64,000 nucleotides of DNA from Diplosphaera chodatii (Eukaryota > Chlorophyta > Trebouxiophyceae > Prasiolales > Stichococcaceae): contig JAALGY010000008.1 in the NCBI GenBank assembly GCA_032358165.1, positions 62,001-126,000 on the forward strand. Reading direction: 5' to 3'. Positions 33,862 to 45,295 of this stretch are shown piece after piece. A program made the translations under genes and the position numbers. Under the pieces are notes generated by a model that worked only from the letters and a program-made list of their open reading frames with translations, was not told where the DNA came from and made no database searches. Numbering within the stretch: position 1 is the first letter of the stretch; every line of letters begins with the position of its first letter.

Positions 33862-36800
33862 ATGTTCAAGAAGAAGGCGGATGTGGCGCTTGCGCCGAGT
33901 CACCTGGTGTCCGGCGCCGACCGCAAGCGGTAATACTCCGCCCAATAGCTCAAAGATGCTACCGCGTTCACGGTCAGGCGATGCGCATGTCGCCTCCGCG
34001 CCTGTTCGTGTGTGCCAAGCGGACCGACCATGAGTGGCCAGGCGCTAATTGACTCAGCATGCCGCAACTCACGTTGCCACTGCAAGTCTGAACGCACGAC
34101 ACATGTGCGCTCCTTCCAGGCTGCTGCGGCGTGCGGCTGAGGCCTTCAAGCTGGATGCGGAGCAAGCGGCGGAGCTGCTGCCGCCCAAGGCGCAGCTGGC
34201 TCTGGCGCGCTTCTCGCCGCCCAGCCGCGCAGGTGCGCGACTGCATTTGATGTCAGCGGGCGTTGCGGTGCAGACGTACGGCCGTCAGCAGCAGCCATCG
34301 GCTTCGGCGTCGGGTTGGCCGCCCCAGGATGCAGATCTGCACAGGCCGGAGCTGTTTGCCATGCGCCGTGCAGCCCTCTACACCCTGGACGGGGAGCCGT
34401 GGCTGCTGGACGCGCGCGCCGGGCGGCCGGACGACCTGGTGCCCACCGTGCTGGCGCTGTGGCGGCTGCCGGCGCTGCTGCCGGCCGTGCCGTTGCGCCA
34501 CGCCGCCGTGTCGCACTACATCCTGAGTAAGCCACTTGAACTTGGGCAGCACGCTGGCTCTCATCCCATGGCGCAGACACCCCGTTGTAATACCGCTTGC
34601 ATCAACGCCTGTGGCCAGTCAGTCACTGGTACGGTTTGTCATGACGCAGATGGCGCAGACTTGATGCTGCCGGGCATCCAGCCGGAGGCGCTGCCGCCGC
34701 TGCCGGCGGGCGCCGTGTGCAGCATGGCCGTCCCCGGCAATTCTGCACCCCTTGCGGTGCGTGCTGCTCGGCCGACGCCCTTCTGCAACATATATGTTCA
34801 CAACCCAGCGGCCTGCTGTGCGGCGCTGCAGCATGGCAGCATGCGTTCCCATCAGCTGGGCCCTGTCTACACCAAAATGTGGGGGGCAGTCATGCAGAAC
34901 CTGCGGGGCTGTCCCTCACGGATCTGTGCAATGCTGTGTCAGTGCGCTGAACGCCACTATTGCTTGCTTGTAAGCAAGTCACGATGCTGATCTGGTCGGG
35001 TCTCTCAGGTGGGCCGGACTCTGATTGCCACGGACCAGATGCGGGAGCGGGCGGGCGGCAAGGGCCGCTGCGTGGAGCTGCTGCACGCCTTCGGCGACAT
35101 GCTGTGAGTGATTGTTGATACCCAGTCAGAACTGCGATCATGTGCAGGAACAAGCGGGGTGGTGCTGTGCAAAGTGCAGTGGCCCCCGCACCCTGGCACA
35201 GGAGAATCCCTCTCAGGGTGGGTGGCTCGGGAGGGCTAGTCAGGGGCCTGTGCATTACACGTGGCCATGCTACACTGAGTGTGTCCAGCAAGCCTGTTGC
35301 GATGCCATCGCAGGTGGGCCTTGTCGCCCAGCAGAGCAACGCCAAACGAGGGCTTCACACCCGATGGCGTGCTGCCGTTGAAAGCAGAAAGCGGCAGCGA
35401 GCAGGCGCTGCCAGACGCGCTCAATGGTAGGTGCTGCTGCCACGCAAAGCATGCCAATGCCTGTGACTGCCCCGAATGCATAGGGCGGCCATGAACATCA
35501 AGATCAGCCAGCAGCCACAGGCAGCATGACGCGTTGCTCTGATGTTGCTTCGAAGCACGGGCCAACAGCTCGGCACAGCAGCTGGAAAGGCTGCAACTGC
35601 GGGATGACAGCAGCTCTGCAGCGGAAGCACGCACAGCGGCACAGGATCCACAGAGCCAAGCCAACGGCAGAGGAGCAGCTGCAGCTGCGGCATCGCCAGC
35701 CGCGGCTCAGGCGTCGGATGTCGGGCAGCAGGAAGCAGCGGTGCACGCCGCGTCCCCGGAAGAGATGGATGCGCTGCTGCAGGTGCCAGGAACTGCTTTC
35801 GTCGGCAGTAAGAACAACACAAGGTCACCATGCCCACACCGGGCAACCAAGCATGTGCCTCCCGCCGAGTGCACCAGGCGCCACAGTATTGACACCACGA
35901 TCATCCACAGCCCTGCATGACGGGTTGAGGGTATCACCTTCTCAGTGCAGACCTTGTCTTGACGAGAGTAGCAGCACAGAGTGTCCCCTGCTGAAGCTCC
36001 GATTGCACACTGCAGGAGGCGCTGCTGCAGGCGCTGCACGCCGTGAAGGACGGGCAGCTGCCGCTGGCGGGCGGGCAGCTGTGGAACATCTTCCTGCTTC
36101 CTGCGCGCCGCGCCGGCATCCACCTGGACCTGAAGGCCTCCTCCTTCAAGAAGCTGTCCAAGCTGCTGCAGGTGCGCTTTTTCAGGTGCGCTTTGTGTCA
36201 GGTACAACTATGCAACTGTGATGCCAAGCCAGCATGAGGATATTCTGGTTGCACCACTGCGCTGTGTTTGCGGTGCTGTTCAGGGCTCTGCCTGCACCAA
36301 GGTCAGATCCCCGCAGTGAGGATGCACCAGATATATCACATATCAGCTGACATGCTGTGCAAAATGCTCCATGTGCCATCTGCCGCCACAGGCGCATGGA
36401 CAGGCGGGCAGCAGGCTGCTGGCGCTGCGCGAGGATAAGGCGTCGGGCGAGGCGCACGTCACCGGCATCGACCGCCGCCACGAGCTGTACCGCTCGCACC
36501 GGAGGTGGGCAGACGCCGAGACGGCGGGCGCGGCGGCGGCGGCCGAGGCGGCGGCGGCCGACGCCTCAGGTGCCGGCAATTCCCCAGATGCGGTGCCATG
36601 GACGCTGCAATGCCGCTGGCACCTCGTGTGTGGACTGCAGCACGACTGCTCAGGTGCGGGGTTTGGTTGCACCATCCGTTGAGCTCGTTACACGCGCGAC
36701 ACCCCATGCAGAGTCCTTCTTCGCTACAGGGCTACGCATCGAGGAGCTGTTCCGGCCGCACGTCAACACGGTGCCCATCTTCGAGGCGGTGGGCGCGGAC

Positions 36801-38576
36801 CCCAAGGCCCTGTACACGCAGCAGCAGGCCTCAGAGGTGTGTCGTTACAGCATTCGGCTTCCCTGCGCACATCGTTCGCTCCTGCAAATAGCAGCAAGCT
36901 TACAGGCATGTCCTGTTTGCCCCTCCAGGCTGCTGCATGTCGGTCAGCTGCTGGCACCACCAGTCGAGTGTCAGACTGTGAGCTAACCTGAGCTGGCAGA
37001 GCACATGCCGAGGTGGTCATAAGCTGCTTCAGCCTAGGCCGCAGCGAGTCTGTCTGTCTGCTTCCGTACTAACTTTCCTTTGTGCGCTGGACGCCAGGTG
37101 GCGGTGGCGTATGCCCAGCGGGCGCAGCTGGACCGGGGGGCGCGAGCGCCGACGCACATCCTGCTGGACACGGCGCTGTGCGACGCCCTGTTCAAGGTGC
37201 AACAACAGCACCGCCTCAGGGTCCAGCCCACCGCGGTGACCACCGAGCACTGGGCAGCCGCGAAATGTTGATGCACTGGCAAAGCTGTGTCACAGCAGCT
37301 TGCCAGGCGCGTCGGCAGGATAGCAAGTCAGGTGCAGGGATGTGAGCCCGAGGCCAAGAGGCCCCTGCTTGCCGGTTGGGTTCGATGCCTGGATGCACAG
37401 GCTCTGTGCGCCGCTTTGCGCTGCAGGGTGTGCTGAAGAAGGGGCAGCCGTTCCCCACGGAGCTGCCCAAGGCGCAGCTGCGGGGCGCCTTCGCGGCGCG
37501 CCTGCTGCCGCAGCTGCGCCTCAGCCGCGGTGAGTTCTGACACCAGGGCCGGTGCGAGCTTATATGACTCAGTTCTGTTTCTCAGTGGGACAGCCGGGAT
37601 CCAGTGGCACATGGAGCTGGTGGCGTGCCTGTGCCACGTCGCGCCCACATGGAGCCCGGCGCCGGCGGTGAACGGCTGCTCCCTGGTTGCTCAGGGGGCC
37701 TGAGCGCGGCAAAGAAGGGGGCGCTGCCGCCGGTGCAGGTCACCACGGAGAAGCGGCGAGACAAGGTGTGCCAATGCATCTAGCCCAGGACAGCCTCCGG
37801 ACCTCCTGGAGCCTCCAATGATGCCCTCACCCATGGACGTCTCTTGCTGGTGATATCATAGCACACTTTTCCTGTTGCACCACTTCAGCCACGTGGAGCT
37901 GCTTTTGCAGGTTTCACTGATGTGCCTGCAGAAAGTGACGCGGGTCGTCGGCGTGGAGGCCTTCCTGCTGGATGCGCGCGAGGTTGCGGCGGACCTGCAG
38001 CGGCGCTTTGCCGCCGCGGCGACGGTGGCGGAGCTGCCGGGCGAGCGCTCAAAGGGACACCACGAGATCGTGCTGCAGGTGTGCTCGTGTGGGCGCATAG
38101 CTTGTTGAGCATGTGCCGCATGCTGGCTGGCGCTGTTAGGGGTAGTTAGAGAACTTCGTTGAGCTATTAACTACCCCTAGCGCTGTGCGGGTCGCAACTG
38201 CGCCTGCAACACGGGGCCACGTTGTACAGTCACCTGTGTCGCCGGCATGACGAGCAACGACAGAGCAGTTCCTGGGCCAATCCGCGTCGCATGTAGGCAT
38301 TGCTTGGCAAGCTGACTGCTGTCTGCGCACTCCACTGCACAGTGCTACACCAGCTGACCCTGCAGTTTCACCCGGGTCTCATCTCGTATGGTCTCATCAC
38401 GCACGCATCAAACTTTCAGCCTTGGCCGCACATGTGCATGTCTGTGATCCAGCTGCTGCGTGGTGCTACAGGGCGAGGTGGTGGAGAAGCTGGGGGCGTA
38501 CCTGAGGTCGGCCTACGGCATCCCGGAGAAGTATGTGCAGGTCAAGGGACCCGCCAAGAAGGGTGGCAAGAAATGA
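33862..38576 (+). CDS. EIF2D: Translation initiation factor eIF2D (ligatin)
   Basis: Non-canonical initiation/recycling factor that delivers tRNA to the ribosomal P site independently of GTP; cytosolic. First exon begins MFKKKADVALAPSHLVSGAD and joins LLRRAAEAFKLDAEQAAELL. Then DUF1947/PUA region: PTVLALWRLPALLPAVPLRH, GADLMLPGIQPEALPPLPAG, VCSMAVPGNSAPLA, VGRTLIATDQMRERAGGKGR. Middle winged-helix/SWIB region: MDALLQ, EALLQALHAVKDGQLPLAGG, LDLKASSFKKLSKLLQ, ELFRPHVNTVPIFEAVGADP, LKKGQPFPTELPKAQLRGAF. C-terminal SUI1 domain: VTTEKRRDK, KVTRVVGVEAFLLDAREVAA, HHEIVLQ, GEVVEKLGAYLRSAYGIPEK, ending GPAKKGGKK and TGA 38574-38576. Order and motifs match animal eIF2D throughout. The intron before the last exon (38079 to about 38470) carries palindromic element copy B. 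Confidence 0.93.
38137..38179. mobile_element. Palindromic micro-MITE, copy B (intronic)
   Basis: 43 bp, TAGGGGTAGTTA at the left and its exact reverse complement TAACTACCCCTA at the right, with a diverged centre. A perfect 7-bp direct repeat GCGCTGT flanks it (38130-38136 and 38180-38186). It sits inside the last intron of eIF2D, so transcripts pass through it. Confidence 0.75.
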
Positions 38577-38972
38577 TATTGTGGGACGGTCTGCAGGACC
38601 ATTCATTGCCGGCTGGTTTAGGGTTGGCAATGCGCTATGGGTTTGGTGTCCAGCCTGTAATATCAACAGAGGCGAACGACCTGTGCCGTTGTGAAGCACG
38701 TGCGAGGCTCGGTGCTTGCCACTGTTCAGCACCCGGCTGCTACAGCCAAGGCTGCTCAGGAGGTGCAGGTGTGCGTGACCTTTGGCTCCATGGGGCGGTG
38801 TTGAGGGGGACCCCCTGTGATTTTCAAACGGCGCCCTTTCGGCGACTCTCAAGTCAAGCGGCTCATCATCGAATCTGGCTTATCCTGGCAGCTCGCCGCC
38901 CACCTGCAGACCGCCAGCGCCGCGCAGCCACCGTCTCATTCGCCGCGTCGGGGACACATAAGGCCATCAGCC
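38577..38972. other. Spacer between eIF2D and PSAE
   Basis: About 400 bp, tandem orientation. Contains the eIF2D poly(A) motif (38656-38660) and must contain the PSAE promoter. No TATA box evident. Confidence 0.45.
38656..38660 (+). other. TGTAA polyadenylation motif
   Basis: 80 bp after the eIF2D stop codon, the best-placed poly(A) motif in the window. Confidence 0.55.
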
Positions 38973-40306
38973 ATGGCGTGCCTCACAGCCACCAGCAGCG
39001 CGCTCGCTGGCACGCGGCTCGCGGTGCCACACCGCGGTGAGCAGTGATGCCCAGCCTGGGCGGTTCTGACATCAAGCAGAAGCGCTCGGATCAGGCAGCA
39101 GCTCTCCTGTCAGCTGCGTCTGGTTGTGCCAAACGGACACAGACAGTCTCATGCTGTATCAGGGCTCAACAATGCGAAATCTCCTGGAAGTGCATCTCGG
39201 GCTGATGCGGTGTCCAGGCGATGCAGCAGCAGCGCCACACAGCGTGCCACTCCTCGAACCGTGCAGCACGGGCCAGTGCTCTCTCGTCCGCCGGCCCCCG
39301 GCGTCGTCAGCAATCCTCGAAAGCCGACATAGCCGTGGTTGAAGTATCTGCACGGCCCGTGCTGAACGGACATGTGGTGGGTTGCAGGCCGCGTGGCAGC
39401 CCGCCGCCCGATGGTGGCGGTCCGTGCAGAGGACGGCGATAAGGAGTGAGCTGCCGTGTCCTGTCACTTTCTCCTCAATAACTGATCCAGTTTGGCTACA
39501 TGTTTGAGCGCTGAGAGCTGCTCAAATGAGCAGCTGCACGCTGGCGACCGGCATTGCTGTCAGCACATTCATCACTGTCATTCCGATGACAGAGGCTTCG
39601 TGCTGCATAAGGGCCTGGACCTCCTGTGTTAAATGTGCAAGGATCTTGCACACTTCACAGGCGCTGTGGCCGCTGCCGTCGGTGCTAAGTTCACCTGCGT
39701 GCGCTGTGCTGCCTGTAGGGAGAAGAAGGAGAAGAAGCCAGAGGTCGGCCCCAAGCGCGGCACAAACGTGAGGGCGGCTGCCTGATAGTTCACCATGCGG
39801 CGGTAGCATGCCTGCATTGCCCTAAGACGGGCCAGGCCGCAGGGCGGGTCCCTGCCATCTGTCATGAGCAGTGTCAGGCGTTCATCCCTGTGGCCCACTG
39901 CTGCAGGTGCGCATCCTGCGGCCAGAGTCCTTCTGGTACCGGGAGGTCGGCAAGGTGGTCTCCGTGGATCAGGTGCGCAGGCGCTCGTGTTCACGCCCAC
40001 CCGATCACCCCATCGCCTCAAGGCAGCCCGGCAGAGGATGAGGCTGTTGGGGACAGCATACTGCTTGCCAGCAGCCACGAGCTGCATATGCAGAGGAGCA
40101 GACAGGGCTGTGCTGTGCAAATCCTGGTCAGGTCAGGCACCCTGCACTGCATCGGGGGGATGCGTCTGGCAAGTGTCGTTGCTGAGACGTCAGGTGCACC
40201 TGCGCAGAGCGGCATCCTGTACCCCGTGGTGGTGCGGTTCGGCAGCGTCAACTACGCCGGCGTGTCGACCAACAACTACGGGCTGAACGAGGTGGAGCCC
40301 GCCTGA
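38973..40306 (+). CDS. PSAE: Photosystem I reaction centre subunit IV (PsaE) precursor
   Basis: Stromal PSI subunit with an SH3-like fold that helps dock ferredoxin. Five exons: 38973-39036, 39388-39445, 39719-39767, 39907-39972, 40208-40306; total 336 nt, 111 aa plus stop, phases closing exactly. N-terminus MACLTATSSALAGTRLAVPH and RVAARRPMVAVRA is a typical plastid transit peptide with a likely cleavage after VRA, leaving EDGDKEEKKEKKPEVGPKRG. The conserved core follows: VRILRPESFWYREVGKVVSV, DQSGILYPVVVRFGSVNYAG, VSTNNYGLNEVEPA. Compared with higher-plant PsaE the acidic/Lys-rich mature N-terminus is similar. All introns are GT-AG, the largest 351 bp. The nuclear location with transit peptide indicates import into the chloroplast. 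Confidence 0.98.
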
Positions 40307-41004
40307 GCGGGCGGCAGCCGGAAGCAGCGGCAGTGGCAGCAGCGGGCGCGGCGGCGGCGGGCGGGCGGCCGCTGACGACAGCAGCGCGCGTGCCGACGGC
40401 GGGGCATGCAGGGGCCGCAGCCCCGCCGGGGGCGCCGCGCTCGGGCTGGAGACGGCCTGCAGCCGGCAGCAGCTGTGGCGCAGCATTTGCAGCGGCCCCC
40501 AGTCGGTCGAGCACACCGTTGGAACACAAACACCGTTTGGCAGCTAGCGTTTGATGCGTCTGAGAGGGAGGTCCAGCAGAAACTGGGGCCGAGCTGCTTG
40601 GCATCCGGGTTGACGGCGGGGAAAGAGAAGCCAAATGCAGCAGGTTCCCCGGCCGTCTCGGCAGTACACGACCCTACTTGTACCTGCGCCTGTCTCCCGC
40701 ATTGGGACGTGCAAACTTTTTCAGTTGTTTTGCAGATCGGTCTGTAATGCGGTTCAGGCGCGTGTCCACAGAAACCCGCACATGTCTAGCATCTCCAATC
40801 CCGAAGTACTTCCCTCTTGTGCCTAACAAACCACGAGCCCCAAACACACGGTGCGCATGCGGTAGGCAAATGCCCCAATAGAATGGTCTCAACCATGCTG
40901 TTATATACTGTTTCACGCACTTAGCAGGGCTGCACGCCGAATCGTTATGATACAGTGTACCCAATGGGCATCAGGGCCTCGCATCACTTGCGTCAGCGGG
41001 CGCC
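40307..41004. other. Convergent intergenic region
   Basis: Long PSAE 3' UTR region with TGTAA at 40743-40747, then the 3' side of the BASS gene. No coding exon recognised; open frames antisense to PSAE's 3' flank look like GC-rich shadows. Confidence 0.5.
40743..40747 (+). other. TGTAA polyadenylation motif
   Basis: About 437 bp after the PSAE stop; first TGTAA on that strand. Confidence 0.45.
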
Positions 41005-44000
41005 TCAGGGCAGGCCGGCTGCAGGTGGAGCATCTGCCGACGCTGCAGAGGCGCCCTTGCTGTTGCTGGCTGCAGGCATGACCCCGAGTTCTCAGAAGTG
41101 CATCCGCATCACGTCCACCATGTCACAGCAGCATGCAACAACTGGCTGATTGCAATGACACCGCCACTGCAGTGTGACAAGGCCGCTGCTCTGTCAGCAG
41201 GGGCGGGTGTTGCTGACACCTTCACACGTTCTTCTTCAACACTTTTGTGCAGAGCTCTGGTTCCGGGCAGCTGTTGGCGCACCCGACAGGTCGCGCCACC
41301 GCCAGAAGCCCGCGATGGCGCTGCCCATGAGGCTGTGGGTGCAGGCGGAGATGGCGCAGGGCACGGCCGTCAGGGGGTCCGGAAAGTGCGCCAGCGCCAG
41401 GTACGCGCCCAGCGCGCTGTTCTGCATGCCCACCTGCGACACGACACATGCCCGGGCCTCAGGGTGTGAGGCATGCCGTCTGCAGCCGCAACAGTCAGCT
41501 TGGCTGTTTTGTGATGGATTTTGCGGCATGGCACCAGCGATCAACTGCACGGGTTGGCACCCCGCAAACACTGGGAGCGACGTCTAATCGTGCCGTCGCT
41601 GCTCCGACGGCGCTGTGCAGGCAGCAATCCCATGTTGAGGACAAAGAGCTGGAGTCGCGCCTCTATGGAGTTTGTGCGAGCCGAGCGCTCTGGCGCGCCG
41701 GCGGCCTTTGACAGCACGTAGCCGAACCCGAAGCCGCCTGCACATCGCACACCAGGAGCCCTCACTTCGCGTGCGTGGCCAAGCCTGTAGACACGCCTGA
41801 TGCCGTGCCTGGGCCTCAGTCCTCGGCTGCACTGCGTGCAGCGCAGGGCTGTCCGCCGCACGCCGGCGGCCAGCAGGCGCCAGCTGGGCCCGCTCCAAAG
41901 CGAGCACGGCGCAGCCCGTGCCACAAGGTGACGGATAAGTTTATGCAAAAATTTTGGTTTTAAATCCGCCAGAAAATTTGTTATTTTTTTAAAATGTGAC
42001 CCCGCCGCACCCGCGTGCAGCGCTGCCACGGCGGCCAGCAGCCGCCAGCCGGCCTGCCGCACAGACGCCGCCTGCCCGGCCATGATGCTGCCCACCAGCA
42101 GCGCCACCGTCGCCACGCACACCTGCGCTTGAGTAGCTGGGGTCCAGGGTTCAGGAGACTTGGAAGTGACTGCCCACCAGCGGCGCCACCGTCGCCACGC
42201 ACAAATGTCACACGGACTCCCGATGGAGTCGTTCTAGACGAGCGAGGCATCGCACGACCACACCGGGAGCCCTTGCTGACACCCTTGCAAAGCTGCGAGA
42301 CACCAGGGCTGCTCCCAACACACTGCCAGCTGTCAGCCACGCGCGGCGCCCGCGTCACATCGAAAACCCTAAAACCCAGGGCTGCGGGCGCGCGGCGCAC
42401 CAGCGGGGCGAAGGGGGCGGTGCGGCGCACGGCCCGCGGGAACCACTGGTTCAGCGCCGCGCCCATGGCCACCGGCGCCAGCACCACCTGCGGCAATGGA
42501 GGGCTTAGGGTCATGAGGATTGTTGGCGTTCACACTGCCGTGGCTTCCAGAACACACACGCGTCGGCGGCAGGACCCCATCCTCAGGATCATCAGTGTGC
42601 CAATCTGCGAGCAGCTTGCGTGCGACCGAGGGAGTCCAGCAGCCGGTCAGATGTCGGCACTTGCCGGCACCCGTCAGTGCGTGTCAGCAACACTCAGTGC
42701 ACACACACGTCGGCCGGGGTGCGCTGCCGTCAGGCCCGCGCACCTGGAGCGTGGACACCAGCAGGCCGCGCACGGACACGGGGATGAGGGCCCCCACCAG
42801 CGCCTTGGTCAGCAGCGGCGTCGCCACCACCGCCAGCAGCCTGCGGCCAGGGGCAGAAGAATGGGGTTTTTTCCTAAATTATTATTATATAATTCAAATT
42901 CCGACGTGGGATCGGCAGGTGATGGCGGTCGCTGCCCTGGGCAGGCCACCTGAGGCGGCGGGTGCACGCAGACCGGCTGCACAGCCTGCAGGCAGCTGGC
43001 GGCGGCAGGGCGTGCCAGCAAGGGCCCGGGACCCATGAAGCGGTGCTGTGCAGGCGTGTGCGCATGCTCGTGTGGCCACACCCAGCTTCTCAACCCACTT
43101 CCGGCGGCGGCCTGCTCACGTGGAGACGGTGGTCATGGTGACGGACAGCGCCACGTCAGCGCGCGCCAGGTAGGTCACCAGGTTGGAGGCGGTGCCGCCC
43201 GGGCAGCTGGCCACGATGCAGATCCTGCATTCAAGCATCACTAATTGCTTGCATTCAAGCATCACTAGTTGCTTGGTTGTGACACCAGACACCTGTCACA
43301 GGGACGGCATCGTCGCTTCAGAGAGTCGCGGACCACTGCATCTCCATCCAACTAGGCACTGCGGATGACGGCCATTCACCAGGAAGAAGGCAGGCACGTA
43401 TGCGCACAGGGCAGCTGAGTGACCACACCGCTGACAGGGCACACACGAGCATCGCGCGCAGTGGCCTGGCGACAAACTGCACAGGCCAGCTGCAAGCTGG
43501 CAATGTTGACACAAGGGCTCTGTGCAGCGCTCACCCGATGGCCAGCGGCGCCGCGAGCCCCGCCAGCCGCGACACCGACAGCCCCATCAGCGGCATGACG
43601 GTGTACTGCAGCCCCGCGCCCAGCACCACCAGCCGCGGCCGCGCCAGCACCTCCGCAAAATCCTGCAGCATGCAATGTTTTGAGCTACTTTCAAAGTGAA
43701 TTTGGGGGTGGCCTGTGGTGATGTCTGGTGTTTGAGAGGAGCAACAGGACCCGCTGTATTTGTTGTTCCACAGCTGCCGTGATGCATCCCTGAGCCCTGA
43801 TGCCCAACATCCATGGTTCCACACTTGAGCGTCGAATCTGGCTGCTCGTCGCCGTCCTCCTTCCTGCTGGCTTCCTCGCCCACCTGGAAGGTGAGGCTGG
43901 TGCCCATGGCCAGCATCGTCAGCGCCAGCGCGGCGGTGGTGAACTCCGCGCGGAACCAGGCCAGCGCCGGCGGGTGCGCCAGGCCCAGGCCTGCGAAACC

Positions 44001-44877
44001 ATGAAGGATATAGTCACGCCCGACTACAGTGTTGAACCCTCCGTCAAGTGGTTGTGGGATGGCACGGCGCATGAAGACGAAGCTGAACTGGGGCTGGGCG
44101 TCATGCAGTGTGCAGCAGGTGACAGCTCCAGCGGCCGGCCGCTGTGAGCAGGTGCTCGTAGGAAGACCCAGTTTTACAACGCGCACCAACGCAGGCCTGC
44201 TGTGCCCATGGTCTAGCAAGGCGCAGCGGCTCAGAGAGCAGCAGCTCAAGGGTGAACGTGCTGCTGTTGCTCCCACGATGCGCAGTGTTGCTCACCGCTT
44301 GCGAGCGCCACCCAGAGCGGGAACAGGTTGCTGAGCCGCTGCGCAACCCGCCCGGCCTCCGCCTCCCAGCCGGTGGGGCGATGCTCCGCCGCTGCTTCTT
44401 CAGGCGGATCCGTCGCCTGCGCACGCGGGTCCACTCCAGCCGCATCGCATGGCGCCGAGGAGCCTGTGCAGAGGCGACATCAGGCTGTGGGAAGCGGCGA
44501 CATGAGGATGCGTGCGCATTGCACACTGCCAAAAGCTGGCCAGTAGGTCCTCTCAGCACGGGATATAATCCTTCCACACCCTGGCTGCGTGTACACAAGT
44601 CCCTGTCGTTGAGATCTGCAACATTCCAGGGCGCTGAAGCGCACCCCGCGGACACTGCAGTGCCCCGCACCTGTGCTGACGACCCTCCTGCTGGGAGCAG
44701 TCGCGAGGTTCTGCCTTCGCAGAGCGTCAGGCGATCTTTCCCGACGATCCGGTGCTGCACATCTATGGAGGGCAGCAGGGCATCTTGGTGAGGCAACTGA
44801 TGGGAGGTTTGCAGCTGTGGCCTGGATCGCATGACTGCGCGAGGGCAGCCTGATGCACCGCATCTGCACGCAGCCAA
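41005..44877 (-). CDS. BASS-family (bile acid:sodium symporter-like) transporter
   Basis: Membrane carrier of the plastid-type BASS family (plant members move pyruvate, 2-oxo acids or glycolate, often with Na+). Blocks in order: [57 protein letters not shown] followed by [16 protein letters not shown]; the signature [20 protein letters not shown] then [124 protein letters not shown]. The step RTNSIE to VGMQN requires a GC donor (ATAGAG|GCGCGA, 41660-41659). N-terminus is uncertain; upstream Arg/Ser-rich frames fit a transit peptide. The C-terminus may read through to a stop at 41236 or splice to an exon ending [16 protein letters not shown] and TGA 41005-41007. Substrate not inferable. Confidence 0.88.
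41933..41998. other. AT-rich island in BASS intron
   Basis: About 65 bp of A/T-dominated sequence (runs AAAAATTTTGG, TTATTTTTTTAAAA) in otherwise GC-rich DNA. A similar island is at 42861-42902 (CCTAAATTATTATTATATAA) in a neighbouring intron. No gene or repeat family recognised. Confidence 0.5.
42088..42203. repeat. Partial exon duplication in BASS gene
   Basis: CTGCCCACCAGCAGCGCCAC... at 42088-42121 recurs at 42170-42203 with one mismatch in 34 bp, 82 bp apart. The 42088 copy is the start of the real exon ([12 protein letters not shown]); the other lies in the upstream intron and lacks the CAG acceptor. Confidence 0.8.
42363..42377. repeat. Telomere-like motif
   Basis: AAAACCCTAAAACCC at the exon/intron edge of the BASS block ending RRAPAAL. 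Resembles CCCTAAAA repeats. Confidence 0.4.
43227..43274. repeat. 24-bp tandem duplication covering a splice acceptor
   Basis: GCATTCAAGCATCACTAATT... (43227-43250) is repeated at 43251-43274 with one mismatch. On the minus strand the inner copy supplies the acceptor TGAATGCAG before the CPGGTASN exon, while the outer copy reads TGAATGCAA, so its AG is absent. Confidence 0.8.
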
Positions 44878-45295
44878 GACTTGCGTGGGCTTTTGTGCAA
44901 GAGCACCCTCTCAAAGCTGCATTGTTTTCAAGTTGTTGTAGGACAGTTGAGGAGGTGGCTCAAGCTGAAAAATCACACACAAACGCTTTGACAAAACGCG
45001 ACATACGCTCATTCATTACGGTGGATTAGTATGTGCGTTGCAATGCCAGAGCGTTCTAATTACAGTGCAAATGTTGAAATGCAGCTGCGCTGCCGCAAAT
45101 GAACATTCAGAGTGCCGAACTGCTGATGCTGCTGCACGATCATTGAGGGTTGGCAGAATTGTTTGCTGCTGACTCCCCGCAGATGCGCCCGCTCCCAAAC
45201 GCCAAGGACTGTCGATTCGCAACCACCAGACGCTACAGTGTGTGAGCTGCGGCAGGCCCGCCAGATCTACCATGGTTGCCGCCACCCAGAAACCG
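44878..45295. other. Spacer between ARD 3' end and BASS 5' end
   Basis: Both neighbours are on the minus strand. Contains TTACA at 45060-45064 (TGTAA for ARD) and should hold the BASS promoter. AT-richer than the genes. Confidence 0.45.
45060..45064 (-). other. TGTAA polyadenylation motif (minus strand)
   Basis: 232 bp beyond the ARD stop codon. Confidence 0.4.

Noticed and set aside
37370..37400. GGTTGGGTTCGATGCCTGG as a tRNA T-arm/B-box
   Set aside because: No matching acceptor stem, anticodon arm or A-box nearby; it lies in an eIF2D intron.
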